DNA from: DATAWK01 sp036267255
GTDB taxonomy: Bacteria; Acidobacteriota; Terriglobia; Terriglobales; Acidobacteriaceae
Length of the DNA stretch: 64,000 nt
NCBI GenBank assembly: GCA_036267255.1
Contig: DATAWK010000027.1
Span: forward strand, 180,704 to 244,703
Reading direction: 5' to 3'
Notes under the pieces: model-generated
Told to the model about the DNA's origin: nothing
Databases searched by the model: none
Seen by the model: the letters and a program-made list of their open reading frames with translations, nothing else
Program-made: the position numbers and the translations under genes
Part shown: piece by piece, positions 36,155 to 44,724 of the stretch
Layout of the letters: each line of letters begins with the position of its first letter
Numbering within the stretch: the first letter of the stretch is position 1

Positions 36155-37775
36155 GGAGATTTTGCCGGCGTTGGCCCAGAACATCCATACAGTGAGAATG
36201 AGTAAAAAAGCGCTTTATGGGGAGAGAACGCGCGTATGGGAAAAGAGTAGCCGCGAACATGCAGGCAATTTAAGAACAAGGATTCACAGGTTTGTCTGCT
36301 TTGCGGCGTTTATTTCGCTTGCTGCAAGTTCTTTGCAGGCCCGTCCGCGTGCGAAGACATCGGCTTCAGCGTTGCCCTGGTACGTCTCTGCAGCCGCGAT
36401 TCATCGGGTTACGCTGAAACCGCAAACACAGTATTGGCGTTTCGAACAGCTCTCAATGAAACCGGCCGAAGCCGAGCAGCAGATGCTCGCATGGAAAAAA
36501 GAAGGCATTACTGCTCTTGAAATCTTTGCGCCAGAAGAGGGTGGTAACAGTTACGACGGGTTGGATACAAAAGATCGCTTCCGTCTGGACCCGGGACTCG
36601 GCAGTTTGCGGGACTTTCGGAATTTGGTGAAGCAGGCACATATAGTCGGACTCGCCGTAGTGACTTTTCAGAATCTTGGATACAGCAGCCTGGATGCCCC
36701 GCAATTTTTAAAAGCAGAAAATGACATACGGGCAGGCCGCGACACGCGAGAGGCACGGTTCTTCTTCTGGAGCAAGACGCAAAATGCTCCGCCACCTGCA
36801 ATGAGTAACAGCTATTTTCTGATTCGTCCCAAACAGTCGGGCTATAACCCTACAAAAAATGAGTTCTGGCAATGGAGTGATCGCGCGCAACAGTACTACT
36901 GGACACGTTGGCCCGGAAAGGATGCCAAAGGACAGCTAACCCATCTGCCTCAATATAACTGGGCAGAAAGTGAGTGGCCCGGCGAGGCAGAAAAGGTGGT
37001 TCGTTTCTGGATGGATACTGGCCTCGATGGCATGATTCTTGACGCAGTCAATTGGTATACCGGCGCTACCTGGAAGAAAACCAACAACAGTATTACTGAG
37101 CCAATTTCCAGTTATAGAGATAAGCTCATTCAACCGGAAGGTGGCGGTGCTTTTCATACTGATGACCCGGTGGGATGGGTTACAGAGGGGCGCTGGACCA
37201 ATTTGTACGATTACGGCTTAGGGATATGGTGGGAAAAGAACAATCAAGCGCTTCAAAGAAGCGTGGAAACTGGAAATCCACAGCTGTTGGAGAATGCCCT
37301 CCGGGCATATCACGATCGCGTCGTTGCCGTCGGAGGGACTCTCTACATGCCGGTCCCGCATCTTCCTGATGCAGGGCAACAGCAGCTTGCCGAAGCCTTG
37401 CTGGCGACTTCCGGGGACTTACTTTGCTATTGCGATCCGCGAGGTGGGATTACGCATCCTGCAAAAGGCATCCCTTCACTTTTAAAACTGAAGGCTGTCC
37501 ATCCGGCGCTGTATCAGAACAGCTCACGACGCCAAATTCCAACGAATGACGACAACCGGTTCTACGCCACTCTGCGAGATGCAGCGGATCATTCCGAGCG
37601 TCTCTTGATCGTATTTAACTTTCAACAGCAGGCTGCCAAGGTGGATGTTGATCTGGGAGCAATCAACGGTTCTCGATATACAGAGCTTGGAGATGGTCCG
37701 GCCCCGACAATTAGCGAGAGCAGGATGCAGGTTCAATTACCTGCCTACGGGCACCAAATCTTCACCGTCAAGTAG
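36141..37775 (+). CDS. Exported TIM-barrel glycoside hydrolase, GH13-like
   Basis: Protein of 544 residues with an alpha-amylase-like layout, but no confident subfamily. The ATG at 36141 has GAGG 7 bases upstream and overlaps the kinase stop; an in-frame ATG at 36198 would give a shorter leader. A signal-type hydrophobic segment is at about residues 51-66 (FVCFAAFISLAASSLQA). Barrel features are ALEIFAPEEGG near 126-136, AVVTFQNLGYSS near 172-183, and GLDGMILDAVNWYTG near 294-308, where D301 aligns with the GH13 nucleophile region. A C-terminal beta-domain (RLLIVFNFQQQAAKVDVDL) closes the protein, as in GH13. The classic GH13 second and third acidic motifs are not obvious. It probably cleaves the glycan imported by this locus. 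Confidence 0.65.
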   Translation: MADRREILPALAQNIHTVRMSKKALYGERTRVWEKSSREHAGNLRTRIHRFVCFAAFISLAASSLQARPRAKTSASALPWYVSAAAIHRVTLKPQTQYWRFEQLSMKPAEAEQQMLAWKKEGITALEIFAPEEGGNSYDGLDTKDRFRLDPGLGSLRDFRNLVKQAHIVGLAVVTFQNLGYSSLDAPQFLKAENDIRAGRDTREARFFFWSKTQNAPPPAMSNSYFLIRPKQSGYNPTKNEFWQWSDRAQQYYWTRWPGKDAKGQLTHLPQYNWAESEWPGEAEKVVRFWMDTGLDGMILDAVNWYTGATWKKTNNSITEPISSYRDKLIQPEGGGAFHTDDPVGWVTEGRWTNLYDYGLGIWWEKNNQALQRSVETGNPQLLENALRAYHDRVVAVGGTLYMPVPHLPDAGQQQLAEALLATSGDLLCYCDPRGGITHPAKGIPSLLKLKAVHPALYQNSSRRQIPTNDDNRFYATLRDAADHSERLLIVFNFQQQAAKVDVDLGAINGSRYTELGDGPAPTISESRMQVQLPAYGHQIFTVK

Positions 37776-37858
37776 TTGGGCTACCAGGTAAGAGGCTGAA
37801 GGTCTCATTTGAATAACATATTCGCAATTCCACGATGGAAGCGATACAGGAGATAGGT

Positions 37859-40042
37859 ATGAAACGGAGTATGTTGCTTCTGATAATTCTTGTTGCCGTG
37901 TTCGCAAGCACTCTTGCTCAGGGGCAACTGCTCGACTATCCACAGCTGAACCTTAGGTCCGAAGGGATTGAAGGGCCCGGTTGTCTCAACGTTCCAAAAT
38001 TGCTTATCCACGGAGGGCATTCATGCACCCAGCAGGAAATGGACGAATGGCTGCTGGAGATGCGTGCGTGGCGTACACAACGGCTTCTTCGTATGGGGTA
38101 TGAAAAAAACCTGTACGGACTTCCGGCACTCAAATGGACGCAGTCGAGTTTTATTCAGCCGCAAATGATGATGGAAGACCGATACTTCTACGATCCTGTC
38201 GCGCATAAGTACACGGTGGACCGCTATCTGGATGATGTGACGAAGAGATATGGCGGAATCGACTCGGTGCTGATCTGGCATACGTACACAAACATTGGGA
38301 TCGACAACCGGAATCAGTACGATCTGCTGCGCGATATGCCGGGCGGTCTGGAAGGGGTACGGGCGATGGTAGAGGATTTTCATCGGCATGGCGTGAAGGT
38401 ATTTTTCCCGGTGATGGTGTGGGACCAGGGAACACGAGATGAAGGGAAACCAGTGTGGGAAGCTACTGCTGAAATCATGAAAGCCATTGATGCCGATGGC
38501 GTGAATGGCGACACGATGGATGGAATTCCGGAAGCTTTCAGCGAAGCCGCCGCAAAAGTCGGACATCCCTTGGCGTTGGAGCCGGAAGGCTTTCCCGGGC
38601 ATGATGAGATGCTTGCCTGGAACACGATAACATGGGGTTATTGGATGTATCCGTATGCACCCTGGGTCAGTCGCAGCAAATGGCTGGAGCCTCGCTCGAT
38701 GGTCAATATCAGCGCACGATGGAGTCACTCAAAAACAGATTATTTCCAGTCCGCGTTTTTAAATGGAGTGGGATTTGAAAGCTGGGAGAATGTCTGGGGT
38801 ATCTGGAACGGCATAACGCCCCACGACGGAGAAGCGCTGCGGCGGTTTGCAACCATCGAGCGCGGGGTTGCGCCTTTTCTGGTGAGCGAGGATTGGCAAC
38901 CATATTATCCGACACTTTCGCGAGGGTTGTTCTCCAGCCGGTTCCCGCTGGATGGAGAAGCTGTGTGGACGTTAGTCAATCGTAGCGATTATGAGATGGA
39001 TGGGCCTGCATTGCGCATCCATGATGTTCCGCAAGATACGCACTTTTACGATCTCTATCATGGCGTTCCACTGCAGGCGCGCATGGAGGGCAACGACGCA
39101 ATCCTGAGTTTCGATATAGAAGCGCATGGATATGGCGCCGTGCTGATGACCAGCAAACCAGTGGGTGCGAACATGCAGGGCCTGATGGATCGCATGCACG
39201 CGATGACGCAGAAGCCATTATCCAGTTACAGCAGCGAATGGACTTTTCTGCCGCAGACAATGGTGCCGATTGTGGCCACGCCGCGTCCAAAAGCGGCTCC
39301 GGCGGATATGGTGCTGATTCCCGCTGCGGAGTTCCGGTTTACTGTCCAAGGAATCGAGATTGAAGGCCGTGATGATGTTGGCGTGGATGTTCAATATCCC
39401 TGGGAACCTTCCCCACGGCGTTACCATAATTATCTGCTACATATTCCTTCTTTCTGGATGGATAAATATCCAGTCACAAATGAGCAGTACAAGAAATTTA
39501 TGGATGCAACCCATTACCATCCAGTGGATGCCGCAAATTTTTTGAAGGATTGGAAAGATGGAACGTATCCTACTGGTTGGCAGAATAAGCCGGTGACCTG
39601 GGTTTCTATGGAAGATGCTCGTGCTTATGCGGCATGGGCAGGTAAGCGGCTGCCCCACGAGTGGGAGTGGCAGTATGCGGCGCAAGGCAATGACGGACGA
39701 CTATATCCCTGGGGGAATGACTGGAATAACTCCGCTGTGCCTGTGTCGGACGAGGCAAGAACGCTGCGTGGGCCGGATGACGTGAGTGCGCACGCGAATG
39801 GCGTCAGCCCTTTTGGCATTTACGACATGGTCGGCAATGTGTGGCAATGGACGGATGAATTTGATGATAACCACACACGCGCCGCAATTCTACGCGGTGG
39901 TAGTTACTATCAGCCAGGCACTTCCATCTGGTATTTTCCTCAAGCTTACCGCAACGATCAACATGGCAAGTTTTTGCTGATGGCGCCGAGTGAAGATCGC
40001 TCAGGCACAGTTGGCTTTCGCTGTGTGATGGATGCCCAATGA
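37859..40042 (+). CDS. TIM-barrel glycosidase-like domain fused to a C-terminal FGE/SUMF1-like domain
   Basis: Exported protein of 727 residues; AGGAG lies 6 bases before the ATG at 37859 and the signal peptide (LLLIILVAVFASTLAQG) follows. Residues about 25-450 look like a glycoside-hydrolase TIM barrel (VLIWHTYTNIGIDNR, VKVFFPVMVWDQGTRDEG, ADGVNGDTMDG, LALEPEGFPGHDE) with a beta-rich end, but match no family I can name. Residues about 485-727 are a formylglycine-generating-enzyme/SUMF1 fold (MDKYPVTNEQYKKFM, RLPHEWEWQYAAQG, GNVWQWTDEF, LRGGSYYQPG, GFRC). The paired active-site cysteines of true FGE are absent; the only Cys in this domain is in GFRC. It may therefore bind or position substrate rather than modify sulfatases, and no sulfatase gene is nearby. 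The stop overlaps the esterase start (ATGA). Confidence 0.75.
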   Translation: MKRSMLLLIILVAVFASTLAQGQLLDYPQLNLRSEGIEGPGCLNVPKLLIHGGHSCTQQEMDEWLLEMRAWRTQRLLRMGYEKNLYGLPALKWTQSSFIQPQMMMEDRYFYDPVAHKYTVDRYLDDVTKRYGGIDSVLIWHTYTNIGIDNRNQYDLLRDMPGGLEGVRAMVEDFHRHGVKVFFPVMVWDQGTRDEGKPVWEATAEIMKAIDADGVNGDTMDGIPEAFSEAAAKVGHPLALEPEGFPGHDEMLAWNTITWGYWMYPYAPWVSRSKWLEPRSMVNISARWSHSKTDYFQSAFLNGVGFESWENVWGIWNGITPHDGEALRRFATIERGVAPFLVSEDWQPYYPTLSRGLFSSRFPLDGEAVWTLVNRSDYEMDGPALRIHDVPQDTHFYDLYHGVPLQARMEGNDAILSFDIEAHGYGAVLMTSKPVGANMQGLMDRMHAMTQKPLSSYSSEWTFLPQTMVPIVATPRPKAAPADMVLIPAAEFRFTVQGIEIEGRDDVGVDVQYPWEPSPRRYHNYLLHIPSFWMDKYPVTNEQYKKFMDATHYHPVDAANFLKDWKDGTYPTGWQNKPVTWVSMEDARAYAAWAGKRLPHEWEWQYAAQGNDGRLYPWGNDWNNSAVPVSDEARTLRGPDDVSAHANGVSPFGIYDMVGNVWQWTDEFDDNHTRAAILRGGSYYQPGTSIWYFPQAYRNDQHGKFLLMAPSEDRSGTVGFRCVMDAQ

Positions 40043-40833
40043 AAAAGGGAGATCGTGTTCAGTTTTTGTTGATCATGCTTTTACTGACAGCGATGGGGTG
40101 GTGCCGTCAGCGGGACACAGGATTTCTGGATCGTTCGGTTCGTGTGGATGGTGTCACGTATCGCTATCAGGTCTATGTTCCGCTCGGATACACCAAGCAT
40201 CAACGATGGCCGGTGATCCTTTTTCTGCACGGAGTATCGCAACGCGGAGACGATGGATTGCAGCCGACCGATCTTGGAATAGCGCAGGCTATTCGCGAAC
40301 ATCGCGATAGATTTCCAGCCATTGTCGTCATGCCGCAGGCAAGAAAGGGTCAACGCTGGAACACGGATCTGATGCAGAAGCAGGCGCTGAAAGCATTGGA
40401 TGCATCGGTGAAGGAATTTCACGGTGATCCAACGCGGCTCTATTTGACGGGAATGTCGATGGGAGGATTCGGCGTCTGGGATATGACAGCAAAGTATCCG
40501 CACATCTTCGCGGCCTATGTCCCGATCTGCGGCGGCATTCATGGACCGCCGAAGGTCCCAGACGCACGTGTGACTTTGGCCGCTGATCCGAAGGTTGCCG
40601 ATCCTTATGCAGAGACAGCGCGCCGTATCGGGAACACACCGGTGTGGATCTTTCATGGCAGCGATGATCCGACGGTACCGGTAGAAGAATCGCGGAAGAT
40701 GGCTATTGCGCTGAAAGCGGCTGGTGCAAATTTCCGCTACACCGAATATCAAGGGGCAGGCCACGAGATTTGGGATCGGGCTTACGGCGATCCGGAATTG
40801 ATGAGGTGGCTGCTGTCGCAGCACCTGCAGTAA
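40039..40833 (+). CDS. Exported alpha/beta-hydrolase, phospholipase/carboxylesterase type
   Basis: Serine hydrolase of 264 residues with a short hydrophobic leader (FLLIMLLLTAMGWC). The nucleophile elbow is GMSMGG (S140), the Asp is in FHGSDDPTVP (D209 or D210) and the His in GAGHEIWDRA (H242). The oxyanion region is FLHGVSQRG. This branch includes feruloyl and acetyl esterases that strip ester groups from polysaccharides. Its ATGA overlap with the FGE-fusion gene means coupled translation and a joint task. Substrate is unproven. It is convergent with GH20 across 80 bp. Confidence 0.85.
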   Translation: MKKGDRVQFLLIMLLLTAMGWCRQRDTGFLDRSVRVDGVTYRYQVYVPLGYTKHQRWPVILFLHGVSQRGDDGLQPTDLGIAQAIREHRDRFPAIVVMPQARKGQRWNTDLMQKQALKALDASVKEFHGDPTRLYLTGMSMGGFGVWDMTAKYPHIFAAYVPICGGIHGPPKVPDARVTLAADPKVADPYAETARRIGNTPVWIFHGSDDPTVPVEESRKMAIALKAAGANFRYTEYQGAGHEIWDRAYGDPELMRWLLSQHLQ

Positions 40834-40913
40834 ACGTATCGAAGAGACTCGTTGAGTTGCCAGTCAGCAGTGCGCAGGTTGCAATCAACCGGAATAGAAA
40901 GAATCCGGCGTTC

Positions 40914-42968
40914 TCACTGCGGAATCCTTGTTGCTCGTACAAGCTGTTCGACCGAAGGAGCCACCATGAGGAGCAATACAGCCTGCGGTTTTTCGGCGGA
41001 TTTAAGGAATGCCATATCCTGCTGCCGTATGGCTGCGCTGACGGGACGCTGGTTCTGCAGATCATCCAATACCCGCAGACCGATTGTTGCCACTTGAGAT
41101 AAATTATGCGACACGGGAATTAACTCTTGCGTCAGATCGGATTGAGCAAGCAAGGGCTGCAGCTTCGCATCGTTATCGCGCCACTGGGTGAGCCAGAGCC
41201 TCGCTTGTTGCCAGTCCTGTGGCGTTGCTTTTCCTGTAACAATGCGATCGGTCAGCTGGTTAAATTCACGCGCTGTAACGCTCTCTGGAGGCACGGCGTC
41301 CACGAGACGATTGAGAGGCGTGAAGCTGTTATAGGATCGCAGCTCTTCACGGGCATATTCCTTGGGAGGTTCAACTATGGAGGCAAGCACCTTCAATGGT
41401 GCTGGATCCAAGTTTCCGCTCATTCGTTGCAGCATGACATTTGTGTCGGCCCTAGTATTCAGTCCATAGTATTCCAGCTTTAGAGAAACCACTGCGAGCC
41501 GTTCATACATGGAGTTCACATCTCGTATCTGTTGAGGCGACCAAAAGCGTTCCGCGATAGCAGCAAGGCGCGGCCAGATGCGGCTGTCGATATTTTCAGG
41601 CGTTGCGTATTCACTCCACATGGTTGCTTCGCCACCTAGGATGCTGGCCTGCTGCGCGGGAGTCAGCTTGGAAGCGCCATCTCCCAGCGGATCCGACAGG
41701 TAGTGCTGTGCTGCGGGATAATTCAAATTAATGTAGTAGGGCGTGGAAAGCAGACCGCGATAGCCCCGCTGCGCTGCGTTTATCAAAGAGGCCTCCCCGC
41801 GCCAGGATTGAATCACGACATCGTGCGGGGTACCGGGTTGCAGCACTTCGTCCCAACCCTCCATGATCTTATGATGTGCGGTAACTATCTTCTGTACTTT
41901 GGCTGTGAAGTAGGCTTGCAGAGCTGCATTGTCGTGCAAGTTATGCGCACGCATGAAAGCCTGAATGTTGGGATTGGCATCCCATTCCTTTCCATCGCAT
42001 TCATCGCCACCGATATGGAAATAAGCATCAGGGAACAGGGAACTCATCTCTCCAATAAATTGATCGAGAAACTGATAGGTGCTGTCTCGTGTCGGGTCCA
42101 TCGCCGGATCGAAGACGCCAAATTTCCGCTCAATATGATACGGACCCTTTCCGCTTGCCAGTTGAGGATAGCCAACAAACCACGAAGTGGTATGGCAAGG
42201 CATATCGAACTCCGGAACTACGCGAATTCCACGGTCCCGCGCATACGCGATCACGTCTCGAATCTGATCCTGCGTGTAATAGAGTCCGTCTGAGCCCTTT
42301 TCCTGGAGCAGTGGAAATTTCTTGCTTTCCGCACGAAACCCCTGATCGTCGGAAAGGTGCCAATGGAAAACATTCAGCTTGACTGCCTCCATTCCATCCA
42401 GATTGCGCTCGATGACATCGACGGGAATGAAGTGTCGCCCTGTGTCGATCATGAGTCCGCGCCATGGAAACCGGGGCTTGTCATCGATGGTGACCACGGG
42501 AACGCTAAAGCCTCCGGGAGTCGTCCTCACCAATTGCAGAAAGGTCTGTAGTCCGTGTAACACGCCAAGTGGATTTGCAGCAGTCAACAGCACATGCGTC
42601 GTCGTGATTTCAAGATGGTAGGACTCATCCTCGCCCAGTTCTTGTACTGCGGCGCTCGGTCCCGTGGCTTTGATCGTGAAGTTTGGGCTGTTGAATTGTG
42701 CTTCGCGCCATAAGGGAATCCCTGTTTCCCGCGAAAGAGTATTTAAAAAGCGTTGCCGTGCGCGTTCCAGGCGGGCTTCCTTGTACCCCTCCAGTGCTAT
42801 ACCAAACCGGCCATCAATGAGGAATTCTCCCTGGCCTTGCACAACACTCCTAGGCAGCGGCATGATTGGCAACGGATTATTTGCCTGTGCGGACAGGCTA
42901 CGGACAAGACCGAGTGTGCAACATAAAAGCAAAGGAATATATACAGAACGAGACAGGCGAGAATTCAT
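40914..42968 (-). CDS. GH20 beta-N-acetylhexosaminidase
   Basis: Secreted exo-beta-N-acetylhexosaminidase of 684 residues from the ATG at 42968; longer in-frame starts exist, but this one opens into the signal peptide (SVYIPLLLCCTLGLVRSLSA). Residues about 20-155 are the GH20b alpha/beta domain, followed by the TIM barrel with RGLMIDTGRHFIPVDV, FHWHLSDDQGFR and FHIGGDECDGKEW. D322 and E323 in GGDEC form the substrate-assisted catalytic pair. A C-terminal helical region of about 170 residues follows. It would release GlcNAc or GalNAc from chitooligosaccharides or glycoconjugates and pairs functionally with the GH18 enzyme 24 kb away. It lies 121 bp downstream of the RND operon on the same strand. 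Confidence 0.92.
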   Translation of the reverse strand: MNSRLSRSVYIPLLLCCTLGLVRSLSAQANNPLPIMPLPRSVVQGQGEFLIDGRFGIALEGYKEARLERARQRFLNTLSRETGIPLWREAQFNSPNFTIKATGPSAAVQELGEDESYHLEITTTHVLLTAANPLGVLHGLQTFLQLVRTTPGGFSVPVVTIDDKPRFPWRGLMIDTGRHFIPVDVIERNLDGMEAVKLNVFHWHLSDDQGFRAESKKFPLLQEKGSDGLYYTQDQIRDVIAYARDRGIRVVPEFDMPCHTTSWFVGYPQLASGKGPYHIERKFGVFDPAMDPTRDSTYQFLDQFIGEMSSLFPDAYFHIGGDECDGKEWDANPNIQAFMRAHNLHDNAALQAYFTAKVQKIVTAHHKIMEGWDEVLQPGTPHDVVIQSWRGEASLINAAQRGYRGLLSTPYYINLNYPAAQHYLSDPLGDGASKLTPAQQASILGGEATMWSEYATPENIDSRIWPRLAAIAERFWSPQQIRDVNSMYERLAVVSLKLEYYGLNTRADTNVMLQRMSGNLDPAPLKVLASIVEPPKEYAREELRSYNSFTPLNRLVDAVPPESVTAREFNQLTDRIVTGKATPQDWQQARLWLTQWRDNDAKLQPLLAQSDLTQELIPVSHNLSQVATIGLRVLDDLQNQRPVSAAIRQQDMAFLKSAEKPQAVLLLMVAPSVEQLVRATRIPQ

Positions 42969-43089
42969 CAAGGTAAAGATCTCCATGCAACAAGATACAT
43001 TGCAGGAGCGAGCGGTCCAAGTCTTATCCGGGGAGGGCAAAGTCATGCGTAGACGCCTGGGAAATGCTGAGTTGGATTTCCGATCGCTT

Positions 43090-44721
43090 CTATTGCTGGA
43101 TTTTTGTCTCTGCTACAGTTGGTTTCTGTGTCACCTGGGATGGCGTTGGCAATTGCGAAATATCCCACCCTCCGCCGAGTGCTCCCACCAGCTCGACCGC
43201 GCCTGTCATCTGCTCAATCTGCAGGTTGGCAAGATCCTGCTGATCGCCCAGCAACGTCGTCTGTAAAGTGACAACATCCAGATACGGGTCGATCCCGGTC
43301 TTGTATCGGGCCATTTCAAGATTGAGAGCCGTCTGGGCCGAAGTTACGGCCTGTCGCTGTTGCTGAATTTGCTGGGAGAGTAAACGGACGTCGGCCAGAG
43401 AATCTTCCACTTGCTGGAACGCTGTGAGCACCGTCTGTCGGTAACTGGCAAGGTCCGCATTGTAGACGGCAATGTATTGGTGAACCGTGGCGCGGCGCAG
43501 TCCGCCATCATAAATGGTCTCCGAGACCGATGGGCCAATCGACCAGAATCGGCTGGGCCAGTCGAACAAGTGCTTGAACGCGGAGCTTTCGTACCCTCCT
43601 CCCGCGGACAGGGTCAGGGTTGGATAATACGCGGCGTATGCGATGCCAACCTGGGCATTGGCTGCGGCCATGTTGCGTTCTGCAGCGGCAACGTCTGGCC
43701 GGCGTTGCAGTAGCTCGGACGGCATACCTATAGGAATGGGCGGCGGAGCCGTTGTAATGGGCCTGACAGGGATGGAGAAATTCGAAGCCTGCTTGCCCAC
43801 CAGCACCGCAATGGCATGCTCATACTGCGCGCGAAGAATACCAAGATTGATGGCTTCCGATTGTGCACTTTGCAGCGTACTCTGCGCTTCCACAACGGAA
43901 AGCTTGTCATCCACGCCGGTATCGTACCGTGCCTGCGCTAGCTCCAGCGCTTTTTTATCTGCTTCCACGGTGTCTGCATACAGCTTTACCAGGGCATCCT
44001 GCCCGCGTATCTCAAAGAAATACTCCGCCAGGCTCACCTGCTCCGTCAACCGTTCGTTTTCCAGATCGGCGGCACTCATCTGGGCTGCATATTGATACTC
44101 GTGCACTTCATTTCGTACTTTGCCCCAGAGGTCAGGGGCCCAGGAAATATCCAGGGGAAGCGAGTAGATGCTGGATTGCTGTCCTGCATTGGTGGTTACT
44201 CCGCCAGAACCAGTCGTTGTGGCAGCATTTTTCAGGTTCCCGGAGGATCGCGACCGTTGCCATGAAGGTGAGGTCGACACGGTAGGGAAGTATTGCGAGC
44301 GGGCTTCGCGAATCTCCGCACGCGCCTCCATGAAGTTTTCGAAATATTGTTTAATGTTCTGGTTATTGATGTTCAGCTGTTCTTCGAGCGCGTTCAATTC
44401 TGGATCGTGAAAGATCTCCCACCAATTGCCGCGCAACATGGCGTCCTGCGGTTGAGCAACGGTCCATGTGCCTGCATTTTGCGCAGTGCTCTGCGACGTA
44501 CCCGGGGATTCCTTATATGCGGTGGGTGCCTGAACAACCGGGGGATGATACTTGGGTCCAACTGTACAGCCGGTGAGGGCGTATCCAAGTATGGCGGCCA
44601 GAGTGACCGCTGTGGCCCATCCAAGCAACGTTTTGACGCTACAGCGTGAAAACGGCTGGTGCCGGAAGGTGTCGAGATGTCGGAAGGTGCGCATGGTTTT
44701 CTTCATAAAATGCCACCACAT
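43090..44721 (-). CDS. Outer-membrane efflux lipoprotein, NodT/TolC family
   Basis: Outer-membrane factor of 543 residues, the channel part of a tripartite RND pump. The lipobox ALTGC, about residue 52, is followed by TVGPKYHPP, the typical opening of the NodT subfamily. Two OEP repeats follow with long alpha-helical stretches (WWEIFHDPELNALEEQLNI, ELLQRRPDVAAAERNMAAANAQVG core RRPDVAAAERNMAAANAQVG, DSLADVRLLSQQIQQQRQAV). It begins 3 bp after the stop of the upstream permease gene and is the last member of the operon. The N-terminus before the lipobox is long; internal ATGs at residues 6 and 10 are possible starts. It is of normal length. Confidence 0.92.
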   Translation of the reverse strand: MWWHFMKKTMRTFRHLDTFRHQPFSRCSVKTLLGWATAVTLAAILGYALTGCTVGPKYHPPVVQAPTAYKESPGTSQSTAQNAGTWTVAQPQDAMLRGNWWEIFHDPELNALEEQLNINNQNIKQYFENFMEARAEIREARSQYFPTVSTSPSWQRSRSSGNLKNAATTTGSGGVTTNAGQQSSIYSLPLDISWAPDLWGKVRNEVHEYQYAAQMSAADLENERLTEQVSLAEYFFEIRGQDALVKLYADTVEADKKALELAQARYDTGVDDKLSVVEAQSTLQSAQSEAINLGILRAQYEHAIAVLVGKQASNFSIPVRPITTAPPPIPIGMPSELLQRRPDVAAAERNMAAANAQVGIAYAAYYPTLTLSAGGGYESSAFKHLFDWPSRFWSIGPSVSETIYDGGLRRATVHQYIAVYNADLASYRQTVLTAFQQVEDSLADVRLLSQQIQQQRQAVTSAQTALNLEMARYKTGIDPYLDVVTLQTTLLGDQQDLANLQIEQMTGAVELVGALGGGWDISQLPTPSQVTQKPTVAETKIQQ

Positions 44722-44724
44722 TTT

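Noticed and set aside
37859..40042. A true formylglycine-generating enzyme that activates sulfatases
   Set aside because: The C-terminal domain lacks the paired active-site cysteines, and no sulfatase gene is in the window.
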